DNA of 61,787 bases from Bacteroidales bacterium (GTDB lineage: Bacteria > Bacteroidota > Bacteroidia > Bacteroidales > UBA932), in contig JAFUFP010000012.1 in assembly GCA_017469845.1 (NCBI GenBank), forward strand, positions 1 through 61,787, given 5' to 3'. The notes under the pieces were generated by a model that saw nothing but the letters and a program-made list of their open reading frames with translations, did no database searches and was not told the origin of the DNA. The position numbers and the translations under genes were made by a program. Positions 17,780 through 26,058 of this stretch are shown one piece after another; within the stretch, counting starts at the first letter, position 1, and every line of letters starts with the position of its first letter.

Positions 17780-18157
17780 AATCAATGCCACAAATGTCCC
17801 ATTGAGGACGGTTAAACAATTATATATGATACTTATCGTATTCTCAGTGTCACGTCTTGAACTGGTACATCCGCCCAAAAAGTTCCGCTCGCCGCAATCT
17901 TCTTGTCCAATCCAATACCAAGTCAATCAAAAAAAATGTTCACAGCACAAGGGAAACATCTTGTCAGGAACTTCTATCTTCCGCCTTTACCCTTTCCCAA
18001 AATCGGACTCCGGGATTGAGCGGAGGTCCAAACAGCACTCTCTTTGGTGGAAAGGTGCGAAACAGGGAAATTTTCAGAGTCTGGGCGAAGAAAAAGTCAC
18101 AAATTTCCGCACAAACTGCCGTTCGCGTACAACATAAACACCTTCCCTAAACCGTTT
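17780..18157 (-). other. Long untranslated leader of the SLC13 transporter gene
   Basis: If transcription starts at the promoter at 18158-18188, about 370 bases precede the start codon. On the minus strand a short open frame of 12 codons begins MLYANGSLC near 18137. No known riboswitch is recognised. Open frames on the plus strand here have no protein-like character. Confidence 0.4.
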
Positions 18158-18188
18158 CAAATATAAATATATTGAACTAATTCACAAA
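18158..18188 (-). promoter_or_regulatory. Promoter toward the SLC13 transporter gene
   Basis: Minus strand TTTG (18185-18188), 19 bases, TATATTTG (18158-18165), a perfect consensus match. Confidence 0.65.
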
Positions 18189-18433
18189 GGATTTTTGAAA
18201 ATTCTATTGACTATTTGAAAAAATCAATCTTCGGAAATCGAATTTGAATAATTGGCATATTTTCTACAAACGTAAAGATATTAGCGCTCAAGGAATAGAA
18301 AACAAATAATCATCTACTCAATATCGGCAAAAATAATTGAAACGTTTTAAATCATTGGTTAAGCGAAAGAAACATCCTGATGACGCACCTCAAGGATAAA
18401 GGCCCTACAAGAAATGGAGAAACCCCGTGAAAC
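18189..18433. other. A/T-rich intergenic region, no gene seen
   Basis: About 245 bases of A/T-rich sequence between the SLC13 promoter and the terminator of the NlpC gene. A TACGTTTG match on the minus strand (18267-18274) lacks a -33 partner. No coding or RNA feature recognised. Confidence 0.5.
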
Positions 18434-18468
18434 GAAAGAATGCCGGCGCAGTGGCCAGCATTCTTTCT
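18434..18468 (-). terminator. Terminator of the GH3-GH29-NlpC operon
   Basis: Stem GAAAGAATGC (18434-18443) / GCATTCTTTC (18458-18467); on the minus strand the stem ends in a T-containing arm, just after the NlpC gene. Confidence 0.65.
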
Positions 18469-18504
18469 GTCTCCGGGGACAATTGTCCGACCTCTCGGGC
18501 AGTC

Positions 18505-19548
18505 TTATATCGTCGATTGACGTACAGGAGCCATTGTCTCAAGTACGAAGTGTCCGTTTCCTGGAAAATAATACGGACTGTTTCTGATGGAATGAATCCC
18601 CTTGTTGCTGTCCTCCCTGCCGATGACACGCCGCACAGCGAGAATGCGCTGAACCCCGTCGTAGTAATCCGGATCGTCCCGCCTCAGAGAATTGATTCTC
18701 ACAACCTGCGAAGAATGGATGATTTTCCCGTCCCCGAGGTAGATGGAAACATGGCTCACACGCCTTGTCATGGGATTACCGAAAAGAATCAGGTCACCGG
18801 GAAGCAGAGCGTCAAAATCACCCCTGAGCACTCCTGAAAAGTCCACCTCGTCTCCGATGCGGACCTGCTGGGAAGTGTTTCTGGGAAGAAGAAGGCCGTT
18901 CATGAAGAATGCGGTCCTCGTGAGGCCACTGCAGTCAACGCCCTTGATGGAAGTGCCTCCCCACTGATAACATACGCCCAACATTTTCTTCGCGGTGGCG
19001 ATGATGTTATCGGCAGTAGGCTTTCTGGTATCGGCCCATTTCGTGAAATCCTCAACATCCTTGGCCCTCACGTATCCGGGTTTCCCGGAAGGGGTCACTA
19101 CTCCGACGAATCCCTTGGACGTGACGACCCTATTATGTTTGCCGGCGGTCCAGATACGGAGAATGTCCCCCATCACGAGGTCGCTCACCCGCTCCGACTT
19201 CTCTGAAGGGGAAGAATAGATGTTCGAATACTCGGCTGTAACGATGTATTTGGGAGCCGCAATGTATTCGTCGATCTCTTCCCTGTCCATAAGAGTGACT
19301 GTCATCTCATTGACCCAAGCGGTATAAGGTTCCGGAGAACGGACCTGAAGCCAATATCCGGAACGGCCGAGCACGGTTACGACTGTTCCCATAAGGGCCT
19401 GGTTACCGAGCTCCGCGGCATAGTCCGGGGCTTCCCTCTCGAAGTTCACGGCGACATTGACGACTCCGTAGACCTGAGAAAAAGCCAAAGATGAGAATGC
19501 GGCAAATAGGGCCGCGGCCAAAACGAATTTTCTGATGATCGTTTTCAT
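18505..19548 (-). CDS. NlpC/P60 (C40) cell-wall peptidase with SH3-like domains
   Basis: Exported cysteine peptidase expected to cleave gamma-D-Glu-diamino-acid bonds in cell-wall peptides, as in the YkfC group. 347 residues: signal peptide 1-24, bacterial SH3-like regions about 28-165, NlpC/P60 domain about 180-320. Catalytic C206 lies in GVDCSGLT, H266 in RVSHVSIYLG and the third polar residue is probably H278 in KIIHSS. It is the last gene of an operon after GH3 and GH29 enzymes (27-base gap), which suggests general salvage of cell-wall or glycan fragments. Confidence 0.88.
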   Translation of the reverse strand: MKTIIRKFVLAAALFAAFSSLAFSQVYGVVNVAVNFEREAPDYAAELGNQALMGTVVTVLGRSGYWLQVRSPEPYTAWVNEMTVTLMDREEIDEYIAAPKYIVTAEYSNIYSSPSEKSERVSDLVMGDILRIWTAGKHNRVVTSKGFVGVVTPSGKPGYVRAKDVEDFTKWADTRKPTADNIIATAKKMLGVCYQWGGTSIKGVDCSGLTRTAFFMNGLLLPRNTSQQVRIGDEVDFSGVLRGDFDALLPGDLILFGNPMTRRVSHVSIYLGDGKIIHSSQVVRINSLRRDDPDYYDGVQRILAVRRVIGREDSNKGIHSIRNSPYYFPGNGHFVLETMAPVRQSTI

Positions 19549-19575
19549 TGTCGGGGAAATTACTTTCTTATTCTT

Positions 19576-21345
19576 TTATTCCAACACGTCGAAGGTCGAT
19601 ACTCCATAAGTCGAAGAGTAATTCGACCGGATGGGAATCAACCGCAAATATCTTGCCCTTATCGCGGAAGGGAGACCCACTTCACGGTCGGTAGGGCTGT
19701 TGACGATATTGTCGAACTCTCCGCCAGATATGACTCTAGTCCACTTGGCTCCGTCCAAGCTGGACTCCAAGTCATATTCCATTACTACGCCTCCTTCTCC
19801 ACGATAAGCCGGACCGTATACGAAACCTGACACATTCCTGAGTTTTCCCAGGTCCAGGGTCAGGGGTTCTCCCATCTTCATGGTGATGCCGGGAGAGATG
19901 TTTTCCTCTTCCGGAACGTAGATGTCATCCATGAAAACCTGAACCCTTGAAAGGACCGGCTCCGCATATGATCCGAGTATATTTATCCTTAACGCGGAAG
20001 ATGTGACCTTTTCGGTCAGGACTATCCTCTTGTATCCGATGGTCGTTTCGGAAGCGATCTTTCTCCACTGGCCGTCCTCGGAAAGGGCTTCGATGGAGAA
20101 TGAGTGCACCCTTTGTCCAAGGGGAATATACTCCTGGAGGGAGACCCTGTTGAATGTCCTCCTTTCCGGGAAAGTGACGGTGATTGAAGGCGTCATCTCA
20201 CCTTTGCCGGAAGCCCAGCAAGAATCGTAGTCTTCGGACAGAAGATTGGACGGATTATACTTTCTGCCCCAGGATGAAGAGGCTTCAACCGATGAACCCT
20301 TCGCCAGGTCAACGGAGAATATCGCATCATAAGCCCTCGCGAACTCCATCAGACGGGTCGAATCGATCTCGTGGATATGTCCTCTGGTATCGGGAGGAAC
20401 ATTCAGAAGCATGAGGGAATTCCGGCCGGTACTCTCATAGAAGATCTGAAGCAGGCGGTTCACGCTCTTCACCCTCGAATTTTCGCTTTCCCTCCAGAAC
20501 CATCCCGGACGGATGGAAACGTCAGTTTCGGAAGGGATCCATTCCGCTCCATGGACATTTCCCCTCTGGAGAGTGTCTGTGGGAGGAGAGCCCGCTCCCG
20601 GAGAGAACCCTTCGGTATTCAAAGTGCTCCAGGAAGTCCTTCCGTTGCTTCCGGATTCGTTCCCGCACCAACGGCAACCGGGGCCCACGTCGGAAAACAT
20701 GATGGCGTCAGGCTGAAGGGAACGCACGGTTTCGTGGAAGAGCGGCCAGTCATAAACCTGCTTCTTCCCGTTCGGACCTTCTCCGTTCGCCCCGTCGAAC
20801 CACTGCTCGTACACTTCACCATATGAACCGAGGGCGGACTGGAGAGTTTTCACGAAGACGCCGTTGTAAGCGTCGGTGCCGTAACTTGGGTCGAACCTGT
20901 CCCACGGGGAAATGTACACACCGAACTTGAGGCCATATTCCCTGCACGCATCGGACAGCTCCCGAAGGACATCACCTTCTCCGGCGCGCCATGAACTCTG
21001 CGCGACCGTATGGGAACTGACCGGATTCGGCCATAGGCAGAAACCGTCATGATGCTTGGCGGTTATGATTATTCCCTTGAACCCGGCTTCTTTTGCTGTC
21101 CTGACCCACTGCCTGCAGTCAAGGTCCGTCGGATTGAACATGTCTTCCGGTTCGGTACCGTCTCCCCATTCCCTTCCGCTGAAAGTGTTGGGGCCGAAAT
21201 GGACGAACATGTTGCGCTCCATCATCTGCCACCTTACCTGGGCAGGGGAAGGGACGGCGCCATACGGTTCCGGTCCCCTTCCGCACGAGCAGATGAGGGC
21301 CGCCGCAAAGGCGAATGAAATGATGTATCCTTTTGTTTTCAGCAT
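19576..21345 (-). CDS. GH29 alpha-L-fucosidase lipoprotein
   Basis: Surface or periplasmic lipoprotein that removes alpha-linked L-fucose from glycans by a retaining mechanism. 589 residues: lipoprotein signal ending at C19 or C21, GH29 catalytic barrel about 30-345 with the conserved opening MFVHFGPNTFSGREWGDG and KHHDGFCLWP, and nucleophile D184 in EQWFDGANGEG. C-terminal part about 350-589 is a beta-sandwich of discoidin (F5/8, CBM32-like) type, followed by a second sandwich. The sequence style fits the GH29-B subgroup that prefers alpha-1,3/4 fucose, but this is inference. Nine bases after the GH3 gene in the same operon. Confidence 0.92.
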   Translation of the reverse strand: MLKTKGYIISFAFAAALICSCGRGPEPYGAVPSPAQVRWQMMERNMFVHFGPNTFSGREWGDGTEPEDMFNPTDLDCRQWVRTAKEAGFKGIIITAKHHDGFCLWPNPVSSHTVAQSSWRAGEGDVLRELSDACREYGLKFGVYISPWDRFDPSYGTDAYNGVFVKTLQSALGSYGEVYEQWFDGANGEGPNGKKQVYDWPLFHETVRSLQPDAIMFSDVGPGCRWCGNESGSNGRTSWSTLNTEGFSPGAGSPPTDTLQRGNVHGAEWIPSETDVSIRPGWFWRESENSRVKSVNRLLQIFYESTGRNSLMLLNVPPDTRGHIHEIDSTRLMEFARAYDAIFSVDLAKGSSVEASSSWGRKYNPSNLLSEDYDSCWASGKGEMTPSITVTFPERRTFNRVSLQEYIPLGQRVHSFSIEALSEDGQWRKIASETTIGYKRIVLTEKVTSSALRINILGSYAEPVLSRVQVFMDDIYVPEEENISPGITMKMGEPLTLDLGKLRNVSGFVYGPAYRGEGGVVMEYDLESSLDGAKWTRVISGGEFDNIVNSPTDREVGLPSAIRARYLRLIPIRSNYSSTYGVSTFDVLE

Positions 21346-21354
21346 ATGGGTCTG

Positions 21355-23703
21355 TTACAACGTTATTGTATCTTCCAGCCTTATGTCCTTTGAAGATGCT
21401 CCCACCATGAGGGTGAAATCTCCCTTCTCGACGATCCTGTTCATCGAAGCGTCGTACATCCGGAAGGCCTCACTCCCGAGATCGAACTCGACCTTCAAGG
21501 TCTGACCCTTCGGGACATTGATCCTTCTGAAGGCGCAAAGTTGCCTTCCCGGCCGTACGGTCGAAGCCTTTTCGTCCCGAACGTAGACCTGCACCACCTC
21601 GTCCCCGTCATAATCCCCGGTATTGGTGAGGTTGAATGAAAGGTGGACGCTCTCAGTTCCGGTCTTTGAAACGGAGAGGTCGGAATATGAGAAAGAAGTA
21701 TAGCTCTTCCCGTAGCCGAATTCATACAAAGGAGCGGACGGGATCTCGACGTAATCATGTCCCCAGGGATTGCGCCTGTTGTAGTACACGGGAATCTGCC
21801 CGACTGACACCGGCACTGAAACCGTGAGCCTCCCTGCGGGGTTGTACTCTCCCCAGAGGACTTTGGCCAGAGCGTTTCCGCCTTCACCTCCCGGATACCA
21901 TAAGGTGAGAAGGGCGTCAGCATTCTCCTTCGCCCAATTCTTTTCAAGAGGGCGTCCTTCGATATGGACTACGACAAGAGGCTTGCCGGTTGACTTGAGC
22001 ATCTTAAGAAGCGGAAGCTGGTCACCCATCAGCGAAAGGGTGGAGCGGTCGAATCCTTCACCGGCTTCCATGTCGCTCACCTCCCCGCCTACAGCGGCCG
22101 CACCGGTATCCTCATACGATGTCCTGAAATCCCTTGCGCTGGACCCGCCCACGACGGCGACCACGACATCCGCCCACATGGCGGCGGAACGGGCTTCCGC
22201 GAAATCGCTTTTCCCAGTATCCCTCACCGCACATCCTTTCGCGTAACGGACATTCCCTTCACCTGCGACGGCCTTTATTCCGTCCAACATGGTGGAAACG
22301 GAACTTCTGGCCTGGGGAGCGGTATAGTCTCCGAGCTGGTTGTACATATTATCAGCATTGGGGCCGACTACCGCAACCTTAGTCCCTTTTTCGAGAGGAA
22401 GCACACCGTTGTTCTCCAGAAGCGTCACGCTCTCGAGAGCGGCCTCAAGGGCGACACCGACATTCTCGGGAGTACGCACCTTCGATGCGGCAAGAGTCTC
22501 ATCAACATAAGGATTGTCGAAAAGGCCCATGTCGAATTTGAGCTTGAGGACCCGCCCGGCAGCCCTGTCAAGATCTTTCATCGAAATCTTACCCTCCTCG
22601 AGGCTTTCCTTCAGAAGCGAAAAGCAGTTTGCGCCCAGGTCGACATCCACCCCCGCCTTCAGGGCTATTTCTCCTGCCTCACGCATCGTATTGGCTATAT
22701 GATGAGTATGATAAAGCCCGTCGATGCTTTGAAGGTCAGAGACCACTATTCCGTCAAATCCCCATTCGTCACGGAGGACGCCGGTAAGGAGATGTCCGGC
22801 CCCGGTGCTCGGAATTCCGTCAATGGCGTTGTAGGAAGTCATGACCGACAGGGCCCCTTCGGAAATGGTTTTCTCGAATACAGGGAGGAAGTTTTCCCTG
22901 AGGTCCCTCTCCCCGACGAAAGAAGGGTTGCCGTTATGTCCGCCTTCCGGAATACCGTACGCGACGAAATGCTTCAAAGTGGAGGCTATGCCTTTGTCGT
23001 AACCGTTGTATTTCGGGGAAGTGCCCTTCATCATAGCCGAAGCCATCCTCGTGGTGAGATAGACGTCTTCTCCGTAAGTTTCCTCCACTCTTGACCATCT
23101 GGGTTCCCTCGCCAGATCGACCACCGGTCCATATCCTATATGGGCACCCTGTGCTCTCAATTCTTCGGCAATGACATGACCAACCCTTGTCATCAGATCC
23201 TCGTCCCACGTGGAAGAAAGGCCTATGCTCGTCGGGAACACGGTCGTTCCTATGGCCATATGTCCATGCGGGGCCTCTTCCGCAAGAATGATGGGGATTC
23301 CCAATCTGGTACTGTCGATGGCGTAATGCTGGAGAGCGTTGTAAGCTTTGGCGGAAAGGGTGGGATCAAGTCCGTTTTCAAGAGTCTTGCGGGTCCAGGG
23401 ATCAGCCCTGAAAGTCGCCCACAACATACCGCCGTGCTGATTGTCGATGAAGGAGCGGTAGTCGTCGGATATCCCCACATCCGGTCCGTCCGGTGTCATG
23501 GTCTTTTCGTGCATGGGCCATCCGAGAGGACAGATTATCTGCCCGATCTTCTCTTCTACGGTCATTCTGGAAAGGAGGTCTTCAGTACGCAGGGTGGAAG
23601 ATTTTGTAGGGTCCTTGTATAGCGGTTCACCGTTTCCGCACGAAGACAACAACGCGACGAATGCCGATATGACAAAAGTTGAAAATGGTCGGATGGAATT
23701 CAT
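21355..23703 (-). CDS. GH3 beta-glycosidase lipoprotein
   Basis: Exo-acting beta-glucosidase or beta-xylosidase, 782 residues. Lipoprotein signal with C22 (LLSSC). GH3 N-terminal barrel about 40-390 includes KHFVAYG and nucleophile D323 in GIVVSDLQSIDGL; the C-terminal GH3 domain follows (ESVTLLENNGVLPLEK), then a fibronectin-like domain (SVHLSFNLTNTGDYDGDEVVQVY) to the end. Substrate cannot be fixed from sequence; beta-glucoside and xyloside activities are both common. First gene of the operon with GH29 and NlpC. Confidence 0.92.
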   Translation of the reverse strand: MNSIRPFSTFVISAFVALLSSCGNGEPLYKDPTKSSTLRTEDLLSRMTVEEKIGQIICPLGWPMHEKTMTPDGPDVGISDDYRSFIDNQHGGMLWATFRADPWTRKTLENGLDPTLSAKAYNALQHYAIDSTRLGIPIILAEEAPHGHMAIGTTVFPTSIGLSSTWDEDLMTRVGHVIAEELRAQGAHIGYGPVVDLAREPRWSRVEETYGEDVYLTTRMASAMMKGTSPKYNGYDKGIASTLKHFVAYGIPEGGHNGNPSFVGERDLRENFLPVFEKTISEGALSVMTSYNAIDGIPSTGAGHLLTGVLRDEWGFDGIVVSDLQSIDGLYHTHHIANTMREAGEIALKAGVDVDLGANCFSLLKESLEEGKISMKDLDRAAGRVLKLKFDMGLFDNPYVDETLAASKVRTPENVGVALEAALESVTLLENNGVLPLEKGTKVAVVGPNADNMYNQLGDYTAPQARSSVSTMLDGIKAVAGEGNVRYAKGCAVRDTGKSDFAEARSAAMWADVVVAVVGGSSARDFRTSYEDTGAAAVGGEVSDMEAGEGFDRSTLSLMGDQLPLLKMLKSTGKPLVVVHIEGRPLEKNWAKENADALLTLWYPGGEGGNALAKVLWGEYNPAGRLTVSVPVSVGQIPVYYNRRNPWGHDYVEIPSAPLYEFGYGKSYTSFSYSDLSVSKTGTESVHLSFNLTNTGDYDGDEVVQVYVRDEKASTVRPGRQLCAFRRINVPKGQTLKVEFDLGSEAFRMYDASMNRIVEKGDFTLMVGASSKDIRLEDTITL

Positions 23704-23730
23704 AAACGGATTTGATTGGCATATTTGTCA

Positions 23731-23738
23731 CAAATATA
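23731..23738 (-). promoter_or_regulatory. -7 box of the GH3 operon
   Basis: TATATTTG on the minus strand, 27 bases before the start codon. A TTG stands only 12 bases upstream (23751-23753); no canonical -33 is seen. Confidence 0.5.
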
Positions 23739-23774
23739 GTCAAAAAACGACAACTCCTTGAAGGTGTCGCTGAA

Positions 23775-23804
23775 TTGGGATTCCGCCGCGAATGGCTATA
23801 TTTG
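23775..23804 (+). promoter_or_regulatory. Promoter of the radical SAM gene
   Basis: TTG (23775-23777), 19 bases, TATATTTG (23797-23804); start about 20 bases before the ATG. Confidence 0.75.
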
Positions 23805-23828
23805 CTACCGAAAATTTCGGCAAGCACG

Positions 23829-24833
23829 ATGGACAACAATTTCAGCACAGACGTCCCTTCCGGTCTTTTTCCTCCCGGGAAAAGATACAATTCCTCCGTG
23901 GGACATTTCCGGAGGTTGTACGGGGAGCGCCTGCAGAAGCTTGTCATCGACGCCGGCTTCTCTTGCCCCAACAGGGACGGGACCGTAGGAGTCGGAGGAT
24001 GTACCTACTGCGACAATGCGGCCTTCCATCCCAATTACAGTACCCCGGACATGGATATCATCACCCAGTTGGATGAAGGGATCTCTTTCCATAAAGTCAG
24101 ATACCGCAACGCCGGGAAATATCTCGCCTACTTCCAGGCTTATTCCAACACTTACGGTCCGGTGGAGCATCTGCGTCAAGTGTATTCCAGGGCACTTTCA
24201 CATCCGGAAGTCGTCGGAATAGTCATTGGAACAAGGCCGGACTGCATAGACGGGGAGAAACTTGACCTTCTGGAGGGAATCATGAAGGACGGCCTCCCGG
24301 GATGGGAAAGGGAGGGCTTCGGAAAGCCTCTCGTCATCGTCGAATACGGCATCGAATCCTGTTACGACTCTACGCTCAAAAGGATAAACAGGGGGCACGA
24401 TTTCGCATGTGCTGAAAAGGCCGTCAGAATGACCGCGGAAAGAGGAATCGAAACAGGGGCGCATTTCATACTGGGGCTGCCCGGGGAGACCAGGGAAATG
24501 CTCCTTGAGCAGTGTTCCCTCATCAACTCGCTTCCCCTTACCAGTGTCAAATTCCATCAGCTGCAGATAGTGAAAGGGACGAAGATGGAAAAGGAGTTCG
24601 CCCTCAATCCTGAAGAATTCCTGACCCCCACCCTTCCGGAATACCTCGATCTCATTATCGACATCCTGGAAAGACTGAGGCCCGACCTCTGCATTGAAAG
24701 AGTCGCCGGAGAAGTTCCTCCAAGGTTCGTGAACTCAACAAGATGGGGACTGATAAGGAATTTCGAGATCCTACGGATGCTGGACGTCCGTCTGGAAGAA
24801 AGGAACACCTATCAAGGCATCAAAGTAAAATAA
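23829..24833 (+). CDS. Radical SAM protein, YhcC / TIGR01212 family
   Basis: 334-residue iron-sulfur enzyme using S-adenosylmethionine; the chemistry of this family is not established. The cluster cysteines are C46, C58 and C61 in GFSCPNRDGTVGVGGCTYC, the widened spacing that defines the YhcC group. Other family features are FQAYSNTYGPVEHLRQVY, GTRPDCID and EYGIESCYD. Start at 23829 is supported by the promoter ending at 23804, which excludes the longer reading frame. The stop codon lies inside the terminator stem. Confidence 0.9.
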   Translation: MDNNFSTDVPSGLFPPGKRYNSSVGHFRRLYGERLQKLVIDAGFSCPNRDGTVGVGGCTYCDNAAFHPNYSTPDMDIITQLDEGISFHKVRYRNAGKYLAYFQAYSNTYGPVEHLRQVYSRALSHPEVVGIVIGTRPDCIDGEKLDLLEGIMKDGLPGWEREGFGKPLVIVEYGIESCYDSTLKRINRGHDFACAEKAVRMTAERGIETGAHFILGLPGETREMLLEQCSLINSLPLTSVKFHQLQIVKGTKMEKEFALNPEEFLTPTLPEYLDLIIDILERLRPDLCIERVAGEVPPRFVNSTRWGLIRNFEILRMLDVRLEERNTYQGIKVK

Positions 24834-24870
24834 TCTCCCGCCTTCCTTGACGGAAAACGGGAGATTATTT
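24828..24870. terminator. Bidirectional terminator between the radical SAM gene and galE
   Basis: Perfect 13-base inverted repeat AAATAATCTCCCG (24828-24840) / CGGGAGATTATTT (24858-24870) with a 17-base loop. A/T ends on both sides suit both convergent genes. The radical SAM stop codon (24831-24833) is within it. Confidence 0.85.
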
Positions 24871-24894
24871 GCCTTGAAAACGTCTGTCCGGCCT

Positions 24895-25965
24895 TTATTC
24901 TTTTCCGGCAAGATGTTTTTCCCAGGCCCAGGCCGCAGCAAGAGTTTCTTCGACACTCCTTTCGGCTTTCCAGCCCAGTTTTTCGTTGGCGAGGGTCGGG
25001 TCAGCCCAGATGGCGGTAACGTCTCCCGCACGCCTGGGAGCGAACTTGTAGTTGAGTTTCACTCCGTTCACTTTCTCAAAAGCGTTCACAAGCTCAAGAA
25101 CTGAAACGGGCCTTCCGGTTCCGACGTTGAAGATCTCGTAATCCTCCTCCATCTTTCCGTCCAGCATTCTCCTCACCGCATAGACATGAGCCTTGGCGAG
25201 GTCGACGATGTCGATATAGTCCCTCTGGCAGGTTCCGTCGGGTGTGGGATAATCGTTCCCGAAAATCGACAGGCACTCCCTCTTTCCGATGGCGGTCTGG
25301 GTGATGAAAGGGACGAGATTGTTGGGGACTCCTCTCGGGAGTTCTCCAATAAGGGCCGAAGGATGGGCTCCGATGGGGTTGAAATACCTCAGTGCGATTC
25401 CCTTTATGGGACCGTTGCACTCCGCTCCGGCATTTACTTCATTCCCGTACTTGGCATATGCCTTCACGCTGTCCCTGAGGATATCTTCGCACATCTGTTT
25501 GGTGTTGCCGTAGGGTGATGTGGCGGGCTGACGGGGGGATTTCTCGGTGACGGGAAGTTCGTCCGGCTCCCCGTAAACGGTTGCGGATGAAGAGAAAAGC
25601 ACGTTGCATCCACCGTGGGTCTTGGCCGCCTCGATGACATTGAGGAAGCTCTCAAGATTGTTCTTGTAGTACATCACCGGCTCGGCTACGGACTCTCCTA
25701 CCGCCTTATATGCCGCGAAATGTATCACCGCGTCTATCTTGTACTGCGAGAAAAGGCGGTTCACCGCATCGGCGTCGCAGAAATCCATCTTCACGAAAGG
25801 AATGTCATCCTTTCCGGTAATTTTCTTAACTCCTTCAAAACAGGTCAAGTCACAATTGGACATGTTGTCGGCCACTACTACCTCATAGCCTGCCGCCATG
25901 AGTTCAACCGTCACATGACTTCCGATGAAACCGGCACCGCCGGATACAAGTACTCTTTTCGCCAT
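24895..25965 (-). CDS. galE: UDP-glucose 4-epimerase
   Basis: Interconverts UDP-glucose and UDP-galactose, feeding galactose use and surface glycan synthesis. 356 residues of the extended short-chain dehydrogenase family: GGAGFIGSH at 9-17, catalytic serine in LFSSSATVYG, YGNTK motif, GIALRYFNPIGAHPS and the substrate motif GTCQRDYIDIVDLAKAH. It is a monocistronic gene, divergent from dacB; a -7 box is at 25994. Confidence 0.95.
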   Translation of the reverse strand: MAKRVLVSGGAGFIGSHVTVELMAAGYEVVVADNMSNCDLTCFEGVKKITGKDDIPFVKMDFCDADAVNRLFSQYKIDAVIHFAAYKAVGESVAEPVMYYKNNLESFLNVIEAAKTHGGCNVLFSSSATVYGEPDELPVTEKSPRQPATSPYGNTKQMCEDILRDSVKAYAKYGNEVNAGAECNGPIKGIALRYFNPIGAHPSALIGELPRGVPNNLVPFITQTAIGKRECLSIFGNDYPTPDGTCQRDYIDIVDLAKAHVYAVRRMLDGKMEEDYEIFNVGTGRPVSVLELVNAFEKVNGVKLNYKFAPRRAGDVTAIWADPTLANEKLGWKAERSVEETLAAAWAWEKHLAGKE

Positions 25966-25993
25966 AATCCGATTATCTTAAAAAATGCGGATG

Positions 25994-26001
25994 CAAAATT
26001 A
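25994..26001 (-). promoter_or_regulatory. -7 box of galE
   Basis: TAATTTTG on the minus strand, 28 bases before the start codon; no clear -33 element. Confidence 0.5.
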
Positions 26002-26058
26002 GCGAAAAAGAAACTTTTCTTGACACTCTTTCAGGTTCATTCTATTATTTTTGCAATC

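Noticed and set aside
17802..18150. Plus-strand open frames of about 100 codons in the SLC13 leader
   Set aside because: No promoter, no homology-like pattern and unusual composition.
23712..23828. Longer N terminus for the radical SAM protein
   Set aside because: The promoter -7 box ends at 23804, inside that extension.
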